Shown: one piece after another, positions 9,468 through 17,194 of the stretch
Layout: each line of letters opens with the position of its first letter
How positions within the stretch are numbered: the stretch's first letter is position 1
Notes under the pieces: model-generated
Database searches by the model: none
Told to the model about the DNA's origin: nothing
What the model saw: only the letters and a program-made list of their open reading frames with translations
From: Ruegeria sp. 6PALISEP08
GTDB lineage: Bacteria; Pseudomonadota; Alphaproteobacteria; Rhodobacterales; Rhodobacteraceae
Direction: 5' to 3'
Assembly: GCF_001238295.1 (NCBI RefSeq)
Contig: NZ_LGXZ01000006.1
Location: forward strand, 186,001-250,000
Length of the DNA stretch: 64,000 nucleotides
Program-made: the position numbers and the translations under genes

Positions 9468-9481
9468 TTGATGTATGTCAA
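9468..9481. promoter_or_regulatory. Candidate FNR/NnrR-type box
   Basis: TTGATGTATGTCAA is a 14-bp near-palindrome that fits the CRP/FNR family consensus TTGAT-N4-ATCAA with one mismatch. It lies in the divergent promoter between the GGCT-family gene and nsrR, 57 bases before the nsrR start. Confidence 0.4.
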
Positions 9482-9499
9482 ACCGCTTTTTTCCCGGAC

Positions 9500-9516
9500 A
9501 TGCAATAAGGTTGCAT
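9500..9516. promoter_or_regulatory. Candidate NsrR operator
   Basis: ATGCAA-TAAGG-TTGCAT is a perfect 6-bp inverted repeat with a 5-base spacer. The right half extends to TTGCATCTT, resembling the known NsrR half-site (ATGCATCTT). It is 22 bases upstream of the nsrR ATG, which suggests autorepression. Confidence 0.4.
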
Positions 9517-9537
9517 CTTGAATTCAGGGAGGCCCTC

Positions 9538-9984
9538 ATGCGGATTACCAAACGGACGAATATCGCTGTGCGCCTGTTGATGTATTGCGCAGCGCACCCG
9601 GACAGGCTGGTCACCAAGTCGGAAATTGCCGAAGTGTGCAATATTTCGGAAAACCATCTGGCGCAGGTGATCAACCAGCTGAGCCAGTTGGATTATCTGA
9701 GCACGCAACGGGGACGCAATGGCGGCATGTCGCTGGCACGCCCGGCTGATGAAATTCGGATTGGCGCAGTGTTCCGGCACGTTGAGGGAGCCTTGCCCAT
9801 TGCCGAGTGTTTTGCGGATGCGGACAACACCTGTCCCTTGACGGATGCCTGCCGCTTGCGGCTGGCGCTACAGGACGCGGCCGAGGTGTTTTATGCCTCT
9901 CTCGATGATGTTTCGCTGGATGCGCTGGTCTGTGACAATGATCCGTTGCTGAAACTTCTGCAGCCCGTGGCTTGTGTGCGCTGA
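9538..9984 (+). CDS. nsrR: Rrf2-family nitric-oxide sensor NsrR
   Basis: This 148-residue Rrf2 transcription factor has an N-terminal winged helix (MRITKRTNIAVRLLMYCA; recognition region ISENHLAQVINQLSQ) and the Gly-Gly wing RGRNGGMSLA. The cluster-binding cysteines fall at positions 91, 99 and 105 (ECFADADNTCPLTDACRL), close to the three-cysteine pattern of NsrR, whose [4Fe-4S] or [2Fe-2S] cluster is destroyed by NO. The C-terminal LVCDNDPLLKLL also matches NsrR rather than IscR or RirA. ATG 9538 sits 6 bases after GGGAGG. Targets usually include flavohaemoglobin and nitrosative-stress genes, none of which is adjacent here. Confidence 0.85.
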   Translation: MRITKRTNIAVRLLMYCAAHPDRLVTKSEIAEVCNISENHLAQVINQLSQLDYLSTQRGRNGGMSLARPADEIRIGAVFRHVEGALPIAECFADADNTCPLTDACRLRLALQDAAEVFYASLDDVSLDALVCDNDPLLKLLQPVACVR

Positions 9985-9986
9985 GC

Positions 9987-12515
9987 TCAGTCGCTGGCAC
10001 GCAGGATACGGGCTGGTCGCGCAGAAAGCGGGCGCAGCGCAAAGGCGAGACCTGCGCAGAGCGTGACGCCGATCCCGGCCAGAACAATGCCGAGGGCCGA
10101 AGACCAGATGACCGCAAAACCCGTCTCGAATATGTAGGTGGCAACAGCCCAGCCGCCCAGAATGCCGACCAGCAATGCGACACAGCCTGCAGCGGCCCCT
10201 AGCAAAACAGAGCGCAGGCCAAAGCTGCGCAGGATGCGGCCCCGGTTGGCCCCCAGGGTTTTGAGGATCGCCGCCTCGTATCTGCGGGCAGGTTCGCCCG
10301 CTGCTGCGGCTCCGATCAAAACCAGAAACCCGGTCAGCAAAGACACACCCGCACCGTAAGATGTGGCGGCGGCGATACCGGCCAACAGGCCCGAAACGCG
10401 GTCGATGGCGTCGCGTACCCGAATGGCAGTTATGTTGGGGAACTGGCCAGCGAGGTCACTGAGGATGGCAGCTTCGGCCTGCTCTTCGGCATAGACAGTG
10501 GCGATGAAACTGTGTGGCGCGCCGGACAGGGCGGAGGGGTTCATTGACATGATGAACCCCATGCCTACGGTAGAGAAATCCACTTCGCGCATTGAGGTCA
10601 GTTCTGCCGTTATGTCGCGACCGAGGATATTGACGGTCAGTTGGTCACCAAGTTGCAGACCCATTTCGGCTGCTTCTTCAGCGGCAAAGCTGACCTGCGG
10701 CGCACCCGAATAATCCTTGGCCCACCACTCCCCTTCCGTCACGTTTGCGTTTGCAGGGGGCTGGGCAGAGTAGGTAACACCCCGGTCGCCTTCGAGCACC
10801 CAATGATCACCAGCCACGTCGCGGGCAGGACGGCCATTGATCTGTGTGATGATCCCACGCAGCATCGGCGCGCTTTCGATGCGGCTGACGGCGGGGTCCG
10901 AGTTCAGACGATCTGTAAAGCCTGGCATCTGATCCTTCTGGATGTCGACGAAGAAATACGAGGGCGCAACGTCTGGCAGGTTGCCTGAAATTGCATTGCG
11001 CAGCGTGCCGTCGATCTGTCCAACCGCGGCCAGAACGGACAAGCCCAGACCGAGCGACAGAACCACCGAGCCTGCGCCTTCACGCGGGTCTGAAATGGCG
11101 GACAAGGCCCATCGTAAGGCGGGGCGTCCACGTGCCAATGGAGCACCGGCCCGGGCCAGTTTGCGAATGGCATAGGCAGCGAGGGTCAGCAAAACCAGCG
11201 CACCCACAAGCCCGCCGCTTGTCCAAAGGGTCAATCGGGTGGATCCGCTGAACCACGCGGCGATGGCGATAAGCAACGTAAGCCCGATGCCGGTGGCGAC
11301 GACATAGATCGGGCGAGGAAATGCGCGGGCCGTGCTCAGCGCATCGCGAAACAGGGTTGCGGCCCGTACATCTTCGGTTCTTGCCAACGGCCAGAGTGTG
11401 AACAGAAACGCTGTGAGCAACCCATAGATCGCGGCCTCGATCAACGGTTGCGAATAGAGCGAGAATACCGCCGGGACCGGTAACTGGCTTTCCAACAGAG
11501 GAGCCAGAAGAAGTGGCGCCAGTCCACCCAGCACCAGACCGATCACAATCCCTATCAAAGAAAGCACGCCGATCTGAATCATGTAGGTTTGAAAAATCGT
11601 CGCGCGATCCGCCCCCAAGGTGCGCAGGGTCGCCACGGTTTCCGTTTTTTGGGACAGATATGCGCGCACGGCCGCAGATACACCTATGCCACCCACCGCA
11701 AGACCGGAGAGGCCAACAAGGACCAGAAAGGCGCTGAGGCGGCTGACAAATTCGGATATTCCGGGGGCACCGTTGCGTGCATCGCTCCATCGCATTCCCG
11801 TGCCGTCAAAGGCGTTGCTGGCATCGGCAGCGACCTCGGCAAGGGCGACTGTGTCAGGCAGGTTCAATCTATACTTAGTCGTGAACAGAGTGCCGGGTTC
11901 CAGCAACCCGGAGGCCTGTAGTGCCTCGGTCCGCACCAATGTTCTCGGCCCCAGACCAAACCCGTCCGCCGCACTGTCCGGTTCGTTCAGCAGCGCGGCC
12001 GTCAGGATGAATTCCTGTGTACCAAGCTTGAAACGATCACCAACAGACAGCCCAAGCCGGTCGATCAGCACGTGCTCCATAATCGCTCCGGGCAAACCGG
12101 ATGCCCCGCTCAGGGCGTCTTCCAACGCTATGTCAGGCTCAAGCTTAACCGAACCAATCAAGGGATACGCAGTGTCGACGGACTTAACCTGGGTCAGTGC
12201 ACGTTCCGATCCGGCGGCGCGGGGCACAACAGCCATCGAACGGAAATCGACGATCTCGGACACCTGCTCGGACGCTTGCTGCATCCAGGCGCGTTCGGCC
12301 TCATCGGCAAAGCGATAGGTGAACTCAAGCTGGGCATCGCCGCCCAAAAGCGACGCACCTTCTTGCGCCAATCCGGTCTGGATGGCCTGCCGCACCGACC
12401 CGACGGCAGCAATGGCTGCGACGCCGAGGGCCAGACAGGCCAGAAAGATGCGAAATCCGCGCAAGCCGCCGCGCAGCTCGCGACGGGCGAGGCGTCCCGC
12501 CAGTCGCAGGCTCAT
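9987..12515 (-). CDS. FtsX-family ABC transporter permease (YbbP-like)
   Basis: The 842-residue integral membrane protein has an N-terminal membrane anchor (FLACLALGVAAIAAVGS), a large periplasmic MacB_PCD-like domain, and two FtsX permease blocks, near residues 255-480 and at the C-terminus. Size and topology match YbbP, the permease of the YbbA-YbbP exporter-type complex. Its start overlaps the stop of the ATPase gene by four bases (ATGA), so the two are translationally coupled. It converges on nsrR with only 2 bases between the genes. The transported substrate is unknown; members of this class are thought to move or extract lipophilic or toxic molecules. Confidence 0.9.
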   Translation of the reverse strand: MSLRLAGRLARRELRGGLRGFRIFLACLALGVAAIAAVGSVRQAIQTGLAQEGASLLGGDAQLEFTYRFADEAERAWMQQASEQVSEIVDFRSMAVVPRAAGSERALTQVKSVDTAYPLIGSVKLEPDIALEDALSGASGLPGAIMEHVLIDRLGLSVGDRFKLGTQEFILTAALLNEPDSAADGFGLGPRTLVRTEALQASGLLEPGTLFTTKYRLNLPDTVALAEVAADASNAFDGTGMRWSDARNGAPGISEFVSRLSAFLVLVGLSGLAVGGIGVSAAVRAYLSQKTETVATLRTLGADRATIFQTYMIQIGVLSLIGIVIGLVLGGLAPLLLAPLLESQLPVPAVFSLYSQPLIEAAIYGLLTAFLFTLWPLARTEDVRAATLFRDALSTARAFPRPIYVVATGIGLTLLIAIAAWFSGSTRLTLWTSGGLVGALVLLTLAAYAIRKLARAGAPLARGRPALRWALSAISDPREGAGSVVLSLGLGLSVLAAVGQIDGTLRNAISGNLPDVAPSYFFVDIQKDQMPGFTDRLNSDPAVSRIESAPMLRGIITQINGRPARDVAGDHWVLEGDRGVTYSAQPPANANVTEGEWWAKDYSGAPQVSFAAEEAAEMGLQLGDQLTVNILGRDITAELTSMREVDFSTVGMGFIMSMNPSALSGAPHSFIATVYAEEQAEAAILSDLAGQFPNITAIRVRDAIDRVSGLLAGIAAATSYGAGVSLLTGFLVLIGAAAAGEPARRYEAAILKTLGANRGRILRSFGLRSVLLGAAAGCVALLVGILGGWAVATYIFETGFAVIWSSALGIVLAGIGVTLCAGLAFALRPLSARPARILRASD

Positions 12516-13207
12516 TCGGCAGCCTCCTGCTGGGTCTCTTCTGCGATTCGCCCGTCACGCAGCCGAACGACCCGGTCACAGCGCTCTGCCAGGGAATGGC
12601 TGTGAGTGACAAGAACAAGAGTTGCCTCATATTTCCGACGCAGTCCAAACAGCAGATCAACAATCGCGGCACCGTTTGCTTCATCCAGATTCCCGGTCGG
12701 TTCATCCGCCAAAAGGATTTTGGGACGCGGCGCAGTGGCACGGGCCAGGGCCACCCGTTGCTGTTCACCGCCTGACAGTTGCGCCGGATAGTGATCGCGC
12801 CGATGGGAAAGCCCAACAGCGTCCAGTTCAGCCTCGGCACGGTCGAACGCATCCTTGTGACCCGACAGCTCCAGCGGGGTTGCCACGTTCTCCAGCGCTG
12901 TCATGGTCGGGATCAGGTGGAAGTTCTGAAACACCACCCCCATGGTGTTGCGGCGAAACCGGGCCAGTGCGTCTTCGTCCATGCTGGTCAGGTCCTGATC
13001 CAGAGCGGTGATTTGGCCACTGGTCGCCTGTTCCAACCCGCCCATCAACATCAGCAGCGAAGATTTGCCCGAACCGGACGGCCCGATCAGGCCCAGTGTC
13101 TCACCCTTGGTCACTTTCAACGTAATGTCATGCAGAATATCGACCCGTCCGGCATTGCCATCCAGAGATAAAGCAGCATTTTGGAGGGTGAGAACAGCAG
13201 ATGTCAT
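12512..13207 (-). CDS. ABC transporter ATP-binding protein (YbbA-like)
   Basis: The 231-residue ATPase shows Walker [10 protein letters not shown], a Q-loop ([13 protein letters not shown]), signature [14 protein letters not shown], Walker [17 protein letters not shown] and the H-loop VTHSHSLA. It belongs to the LolD/MacB-type subfamily and pairs with the FtsX-family permease downstream. ATG 13207 gives the standard N-terminus; the frame is open further upstream but would overlap tesA. The arrangement ybbP-ybbA divergent from tesA is the same as in Escherichia coli, which supports both calls. Confidence 0.93.
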   Translation of the reverse strand: MTSAVLTLQNAALSLDGNAGRVDILHDITLKVTKGETLGLIGPSGSGKSSLLMLMGGLEQATSGQITALDQDLTSMDEDALARFRRNTMGVVFQNFHLIPTMTALENVATPLELSGHKDAFDRAEAELDAVGLSHRRDHYPAQLSGGEQQRVALARATAPRPKILLADEPTGNLDEANGAAIVDLLFGLRRKYEATLVLVTHSHSLAERCDRVVRLRDGRIAEETQQEAAE

Positions 13208-13258
13208 GGGTCTACCCGTTTGAGGAGCGGTCTTTTGGGATATGGAGCGATCAGCACA

Positions 13259-13897
13259 TTGCGCAAGACTTTGATGACAGGTCTGTTTGTCTGCTGCGGT
13301 TTCACGGCCACAGCCGAGCAAGTGGTGATTGCCGCCTTGGGGGATTCGCTGACACAGGGCTATGGGCTGGTGGAAGAGGATGGGTTCGTCCCACAGCTTG
13401 ACCGTTGGATTCAGGCGCAGGGTGCAGATGTACGGGTGATAAATGCCGGAGTTTCGGGTGACACAACGGCAGGCGGGGCTGCGCGGGTGGAATGGACCCT
13501 GACGCCGGATGTTGATGGAATGATCGTCGCCTTGGGCGGAAATGACTTGTTGCGCGGGATCGATCCTGCGGTCTCACGCACCAACCTGCGCAACATCCTT
13601 GAGGTTGCGCGGGATAGCGATGTCGCCGTTCTGCTGATCGGAATGCAAGCGCCGGGCAATTACGGTGCCGAATACAAGCAGGCGTTTGACGCTATGTATC
13701 CTGAACTGGCGCAGGACTATGGGGTCTTGTTTGCCAGTAGTTTCTTTGAAGGGCTGGCAGCAGACGGTGATCCCGGTGCAGTGTCGCAATTCATGCAGGC
13801 TGACGGCATTCACCCCAACGCCGCCGGGGTAGCTAGGATCGTCGACGCGTTGGGCCCATCCGTTCTAGAGCTTGTTGAACTGGCAACGGCCCCCTGA
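13259..13897 (+). CDS. tesA: Periplasmic thioesterase/arylesterase TesA (SGNH/GDSL)
   Basis: This is an SGNH hydrolase acting on acyl-CoA, aryl or lysophospholipid esters in the periplasm. After a signal peptide (LRKTLMTGLFVCCGFTATAEQ) the four family blocks appear: GDSLTQGYG with the nucleophile serine, a glycine block (NAGVSGDTTAGG), GGNDLLRG, and the DGIHPN Asp-His pair near the end. I chose the TTG at 13259, preceded by GGAG, because it starts directly at the basic end of the signal peptide; ATG 13274 is a possible shorter start. It diverges from ybbA across about 50 bases, which must hold both promoters. Confidence 0.88.
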   Translation: MRKTLMTGLFVCCGFTATAEQVVIAALGDSLTQGYGLVEEDGFVPQLDRWIQAQGADVRVINAGVSGDTTAGGAARVEWTLTPDVDGMIVALGGNDLLRGIDPAVSRTNLRNILEVARDSDVAVLLIGMQAPGNYGAEYKQAFDAMYPELAQDYGVLFASSFFEGLAADGDPGAVSQFMQADGIHPNAAGVARIVDALGPSVLELVELATAP

Positions 13898-13903
13898 TTT
13901 CGA

Positions 13904-14470
13904 TCAGACGACCGTGACAACGGTTCCGATTGGGACCCGGTTGTACAAATCAACGACATGTTCATTCAGCATTCGAATGCACCCGTTTGATACTGCCCGA
14001 CCAATTGTTTGCGGCTGAGTCGTGCCGTGGATGCGGAAATAGGTATCGACCCCGTTCTGAAACAGATACAGCGCCCGTGCGCCCAAGGGGTTATCTCCGC
14101 CACCGGGTTGGACATAGTCATTGTCCTTGAATTTAGCGTAGGCCACCGGGTCGCGCTCGATCATTTCATTGGTCGGACGCCAGGTGGGCCATTCCTTTTT
14201 CACGTCGATGGTGGCTGTGCCGGTGAACTCCAGCCCTGCTTTGCCAACACCACAACCATAGCGGATCGCTTTGCGCGGTTCAGTGACGTAATAAAGATAG
14301 AACGAGCGAGGGGCCACCAGAAGCTGCCCGGGCAAGAATTGCTTTTTGATGCGTACGAATTGCGGTGTCGGATCGTACTCGACCGCTTTCTTGGCGCTGG
14401 CGATACCTGGCAACAAACTGACTGCAGAACCTGCCAGAAAAACACGGCGTGTGAACATCGAAACCCTCAT
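13904..14470 (-). CDS. L,D-transpeptidase (YkuD domain), Tat-exported
   Basis: This periplasmic enzyme of 188 residues cross-links peptidoglycan through 3-3 bonds or attaches proteins to it. It begins with a twin-arginine leader (FTRRVFLAGSAVSLL), ending near SAKKA. The YkuD catalytic block is complete: a His in YFRIHGTTQPQ and the nucleophile in RAVSNGCIRM (Cys near residue 162). The start may be ATG 14470 or ATG 14458 (MFTRR). It converges with tesA. Confidence 0.92.
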   Translation of the reverse strand: MRVSMFTRRVFLAGSAVSLLPGIASAKKAVEYDPTPQFVRIKKQFLPGQLLVAPRSFYLYYVTEPRKAIRYGCGVGKAGLEFTGTATIDVKKEWPTWRPTNEMIERDPVAYAKFKDNDYVQPGGGDNPLGARALYLFQNGVDTYFRIHGTTQPQTIGRAVSNGCIRMLNEHVVDLYNRVPIGTVVTVV

Positions 14471-14586
14471 CGAATGACCAATGAAACCTAAGAACCAGTT
14501 TCATCATGATATGATATTTGGTCAATTCTAGGGCAAGCATCACACAGTCGTGATGTGTCCCGCCTGCCACCAGAGGTGGCGGTGGA

Positions 14587-14611
14587 AAAGGGCGAGGGGG
14601 ACCCCTCACCC
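14587..14611 (-). terminator. Terminator of the cold-shock gene
   Basis: Read on the minus strand, a GGGTGAGGGG/CCCCTCGCCC stem with a two-base loop is followed by TTTT. It begins about 10 bases after the cold-shock stop codon. Confidence 0.7.
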
Positions 14612-14621
14612 AATCTCAAGC

Positions 14622-14828
14622 TTATGCAAGCTGGATATTGTCGGCGCTTTCGCGACCGTCACGACCAGCGCGCAGCTCGTATGTGACTTTCTGGTTGTCG
14701 GCCAGACCGGTAAGGCCCGAACGCTCGACGGACGAGATGTGAACGAAGATGTCTTTGCCGCCATCTTCGGGTGCGATAAAGCCGTAGCCTTTGGTTGTGT
14801 TGAACCATTTTACGGTGCCTGCGGGCAT
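14622..14828 (-). CDS. Cold-shock domain protein (CspA family)
   Basis: The 68-residue single cold-shock domain binds RNA or single-stranded DNA. Both nucleic-acid motifs are intact: KGYGFI (RNP1 type) and DIFVHIS (RNP2 type). The N-terminus MPAGTVKWFN is typical. The nearest upstream gene is far away, leaving room for a long 5' leader such as many csp mRNAs carry; I cannot show a defined thermosensor. It is a single-gene unit with its own terminator. Confidence 0.96.
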   Translation of the reverse strand: MPAGTVKWFNTTKGYGFIAPEDGGKDIFVHISSVERSGLTGLADNQKVTYELRAGRDGRESADNIQLA

Positions 14829-15291
14829 ATCCGTTGTCTCCTGTTTAGTGCTGCCCACGGTGTTGCGGCAGCCCGGCGTCGTTGTCTGTATCGATAGACT
14901 GAGCGCCGGAATCGGAGACAGTGGGTCGAATAGAAAAACGTTAGCCCTTTTCATATGGCATTGAGGTGGCCATGTGGCAAGGGACGATCGCCTGGATTAA
15001 ACAATGGCACCAGAGCATATTGAGGCGATTCAAGGGAATTTTTTTCAAAGGGCCGGACCAGCCATACCTTGCTCACTCGACCAGCGGTCGCCCGCGTTTT
15101 CGAACAAACGCATAATGTGACTAATCAGAATCACACCTCTGCATTTTGGCGGTTTGAGGCTCAGGACCAGAGGTATCATGTTCGGGCACGTCTTCGTAGA
15201 TCTCACAAGTTCTCATTTTTATTCAATTATTGTGATGTTTGAAAAAAGACTCCGGAATGCTATACTCAACTGCATAAACGTGGGGGCGGGT
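14829..15291. other. Intergenic region between csp and the VPxPA protein
   Basis: About 460 bases, noticeably AT-richer than the flanks, presumably hold the divergent promoters and the csp 5' leader. ORFs crossing it have no convincing coding character. I see no RNA gene or repeat. Confidence 0.5.
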
Positions 15292-15681
15292 ATGAGACTT
15301 GTATGCACATTAGCGGTTCTGTTCTGGGCCGGAGCTTCAGATGCTTTGACCATCTCGGATGGGTCGGAAAGTGCGACTGCGGGTAATGATCAAATTATAC
15401 CCGAGCTTCAATCAGTCTTTGACAGTGAAAGACATCGTGAAGAGATGGAATGGGAAAACCTGCGTTTGACCAAAGTCCCCGAAACCTCAGACCATGACCG
15501 GCATCTCGAAGAGCTGGAGTTGTTGCAGGAACAGACCACTCAGGAGCAGGGCGTGACGGAAGGCAATGTGACAGAGGCAAACCTCTCGGCCGTCCCTATT
15601 CCAGCCAGTTGGTTGCTGCTGGTTGGCGCATTGGCGGGGCTGTTTGGTCTCGGGAAGCTTCACGGAAACCGGTCAGCTTAA
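15292..15681 (+). CDS. Exported protein with VPxPA-type C-terminal sorting tail
   Basis: The 129-residue protein has a signal peptide (MRLVCTLAVLFWAGASDA) and a highly acidic, Glu-rich helical middle. The C-terminus is AVPIPASWLLLVGALAGLFGLG followed by a short basic end. This resembles the VPLPA-CTERM tail used by exosortase-type systems of Rhodobacteraceae: the VPxPA motif, one membrane helix and a few basic residues. The final Arg cluster is weaker than usual. It would be secreted, held by the tail, then cleaved to the surface or matrix (inference). I chose ATG 15292 after GGGGGCGGG; longer starts exist. No exosortase gene lies in this window. Confidence 0.65.
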   Translation: MRLVCTLAVLFWAGASDALTISDGSESATAGNDQIIPELQSVFDSERHREEMEWENLRLTKVPETSDHDRHLEELELLQEQTTQEQGVTEGNVTEANLSAVPIPASWLLLVGALAGLFGLGKLHGNRSA

Positions 15682-16223
15682 GGGCCATAGCTGCAATCAT
15701 CCATAAGAGTTTTGACTAGGACGCCGGAGTTTGGTTGCTTTGAGCAGCCTTGAGGCGATCGAGCGCGGCTAGTGGCATTCAGCCCCGTAACCGCATTCGT
15801 CCATCCATCGTGATATCCGCACGTGTCGGGTTGATCCGGAATGGAGTGGTGGTGTCACCAAGGGCATGCTCGCAGAGCCGTAGGATGGGGTTTTACCCCA
15901 TCATTTGAGATAGTTGGATTTGGAGGAGTGAGGAGCAATGGGTGCGAGCACCCATCCTACTTTGGCTAGTCACTTCAAACCGTCATGCAGAATGGTCAGA
16001 CTCGAAAATGGTCCGCTAGCTGATGGCTATACCTCTCTACGAGGTCTTTTCTCCAATGGATTGCGCTTTTTTAAATCGTTCAGACGGTCTGAAAAGATCT
16101 TTCGAAGGTAAGTGTAGTCTTGGTGCTATTCTGGCAAACCTCATATGCGGCCAAACCTTCTGTCAACGATTTGGCAGCTAAACACGCACGGATCTAGGTG
16201 TTAACTCATCTGCAGTCACATGA
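15682..16223. other. Gene-poor intergenic region
   Basis: About 540 bases without a supportable gene. The region contains the palindromic repeat described separately (15880-15960). It also holds a perfect palindrome TTCAGAC-G-GTCTGAA at 16079-16093, immediately followed by AAAGATCTTT. The latter two could be a protein-binding site or chance. Confidence 0.5.
15880..15960. repeat. Intergenic palindromic repeat, copy 1
   Basis: This 81-bp element has perfect 10-bp terminal inverted repeats, GTAGGATGGG at the left and CCCATCCTAC at the right. Each end also folds on itself: ATGGGG-TTTTA-CCCCAT and ATGGGTGC-GA-GCACCCAT. A second copy lies at 31971-32038. The design resembles REP/MITE-like short repeats mobilised in trans. 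Confidence 0.7.
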
Positions 16224-17000
16224 TCAATCGGTCGCGGTCAGCGTGCCGCTTAATGCACGTTGCAGCAGGCTTTCGGCAGGTAGTTGGTCATAGGCTCCCG
16301 TGCTCGAATTCCGATAAAGTTCACCTGCCCTTCTTACCATCGAACCGAAGAAATGTATTGTCTCGCTCTGATCCGGGTATTCCAGGGGAAACTGTTGCGG
16401 GTCATGAATGTTTTTGCGGAGTTTGGGCGCTCCGAATGGGTAGTGCACGTGGGGTGGCGTTAGTTCGATGTTGCCGTGTTCGCGGGCCAGCAGTGTCAAA
16501 AGGATCGGACCAAAAAAGTTTCGGGGCAGGTTGTCGGAATAGAAATCCACCTCGCCCAGTCTTTCAAACATGTCCTTTGCGGATTTGTTTTCGACCCCGG
16601 TTTCCACATTGGTATCCCACGTGTCACGAAACTGGATTTTGTCGCCCTGTGTCAGGAACAGATAGTCCGAGAATAAATCCGAATCCGGATCCAGATACAT
16701 TACACCGTTCCACAGATAGCGGGTGCCATCCCGGAATGCGCGACCAATCGTGATCAGATTGGTGTCGAAAGTCACCGGCTTGAGTAGATAGACATCGCAA
16801 TCAACCCAAATAAGGTTCTCGGCCTGCATCACCTTCAGGCGGAAAAGGTCCGAAAAGCGGGCCGAGTGCTGTTGAAGAATGCGTTCCGACGCTTCCGTCA
16901 GTTCGAGCACGGTTGACGCGTCGCGCAGAATGACGCCTTCGGGAACACCGCTCATGTTTGGTTGGTAGCTGAATAACGTGATTGGTTGGCCAGCGCGCAC
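16224..17000 (-). CDS. Glycosyltransferase (DxD, GT32/Lgt5-like), start disrupted
   Basis: This is a predicted sugar transferase with a nucleotide-sugar DxD motif (LIWVDCDVYLLKP, about residue 68) and a VILRDAS segment typical of capsule or polysaccharide-type transferases. The listed start, GTG 17000, is only the first available in-frame codon. The same frame remains protein-like upstream (EWFGTFWSGSALGPLEQACL) but has no start codon before a stop. A well-placed ribosome site (AAGGA) and ATG at 17074 lie in the neighbouring frame, so a one-base frameshift just after the start is likely. It may be an inactive gene, a sequencing error, or use an unusual start. Confidence 0.65.
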   Translation of the reverse strand: MRAGQPITLFSYQPNMSGVPEGVILRDASTVLELTEASERILQQHSARFSDLFRLKVMQAENLIWVDCDVYLLKPVTFDTNLITIGRAFRDGTRYLWNGVMYLDPDSDLFSDYLFLTQGDKIQFRDTWDTNVETGVENKSAKDMFERLGEVDFYSDNLPRNFFGPILLTLLAREHGNIELTPPHVHYPFGAPKLRKNIHDPQQFPLEYPDQSETIHFFGSMVRRAGELYRNSSTGAYDQLPAESLLQRALSGTLTATD

Positions 17001-17194
17001 AAAAGAAGACAGACAGGCCTGTTCCAGTGGACCAAGTGCCGACCCGGACCAAAATGTACCAAACCATTCTGCATAGTATGTCCTTGTTCAGAAATACTCC
17101 GTCGTTGCAGCGAAGGCGAGAGCAGCCCTTCGAACCGCTGGGTGAGGGCGGAGTGCACCCTCACCGTTCAAGGTTGCAGTGGTTCTGCCCGTTC

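Noticed and set aside
15880-15960. Palindromic repeat as a terminator
   Set aside because: No T run follows, the element is bounded by its own terminal inverted repeat, and a similarly built copy occurs at 31971.
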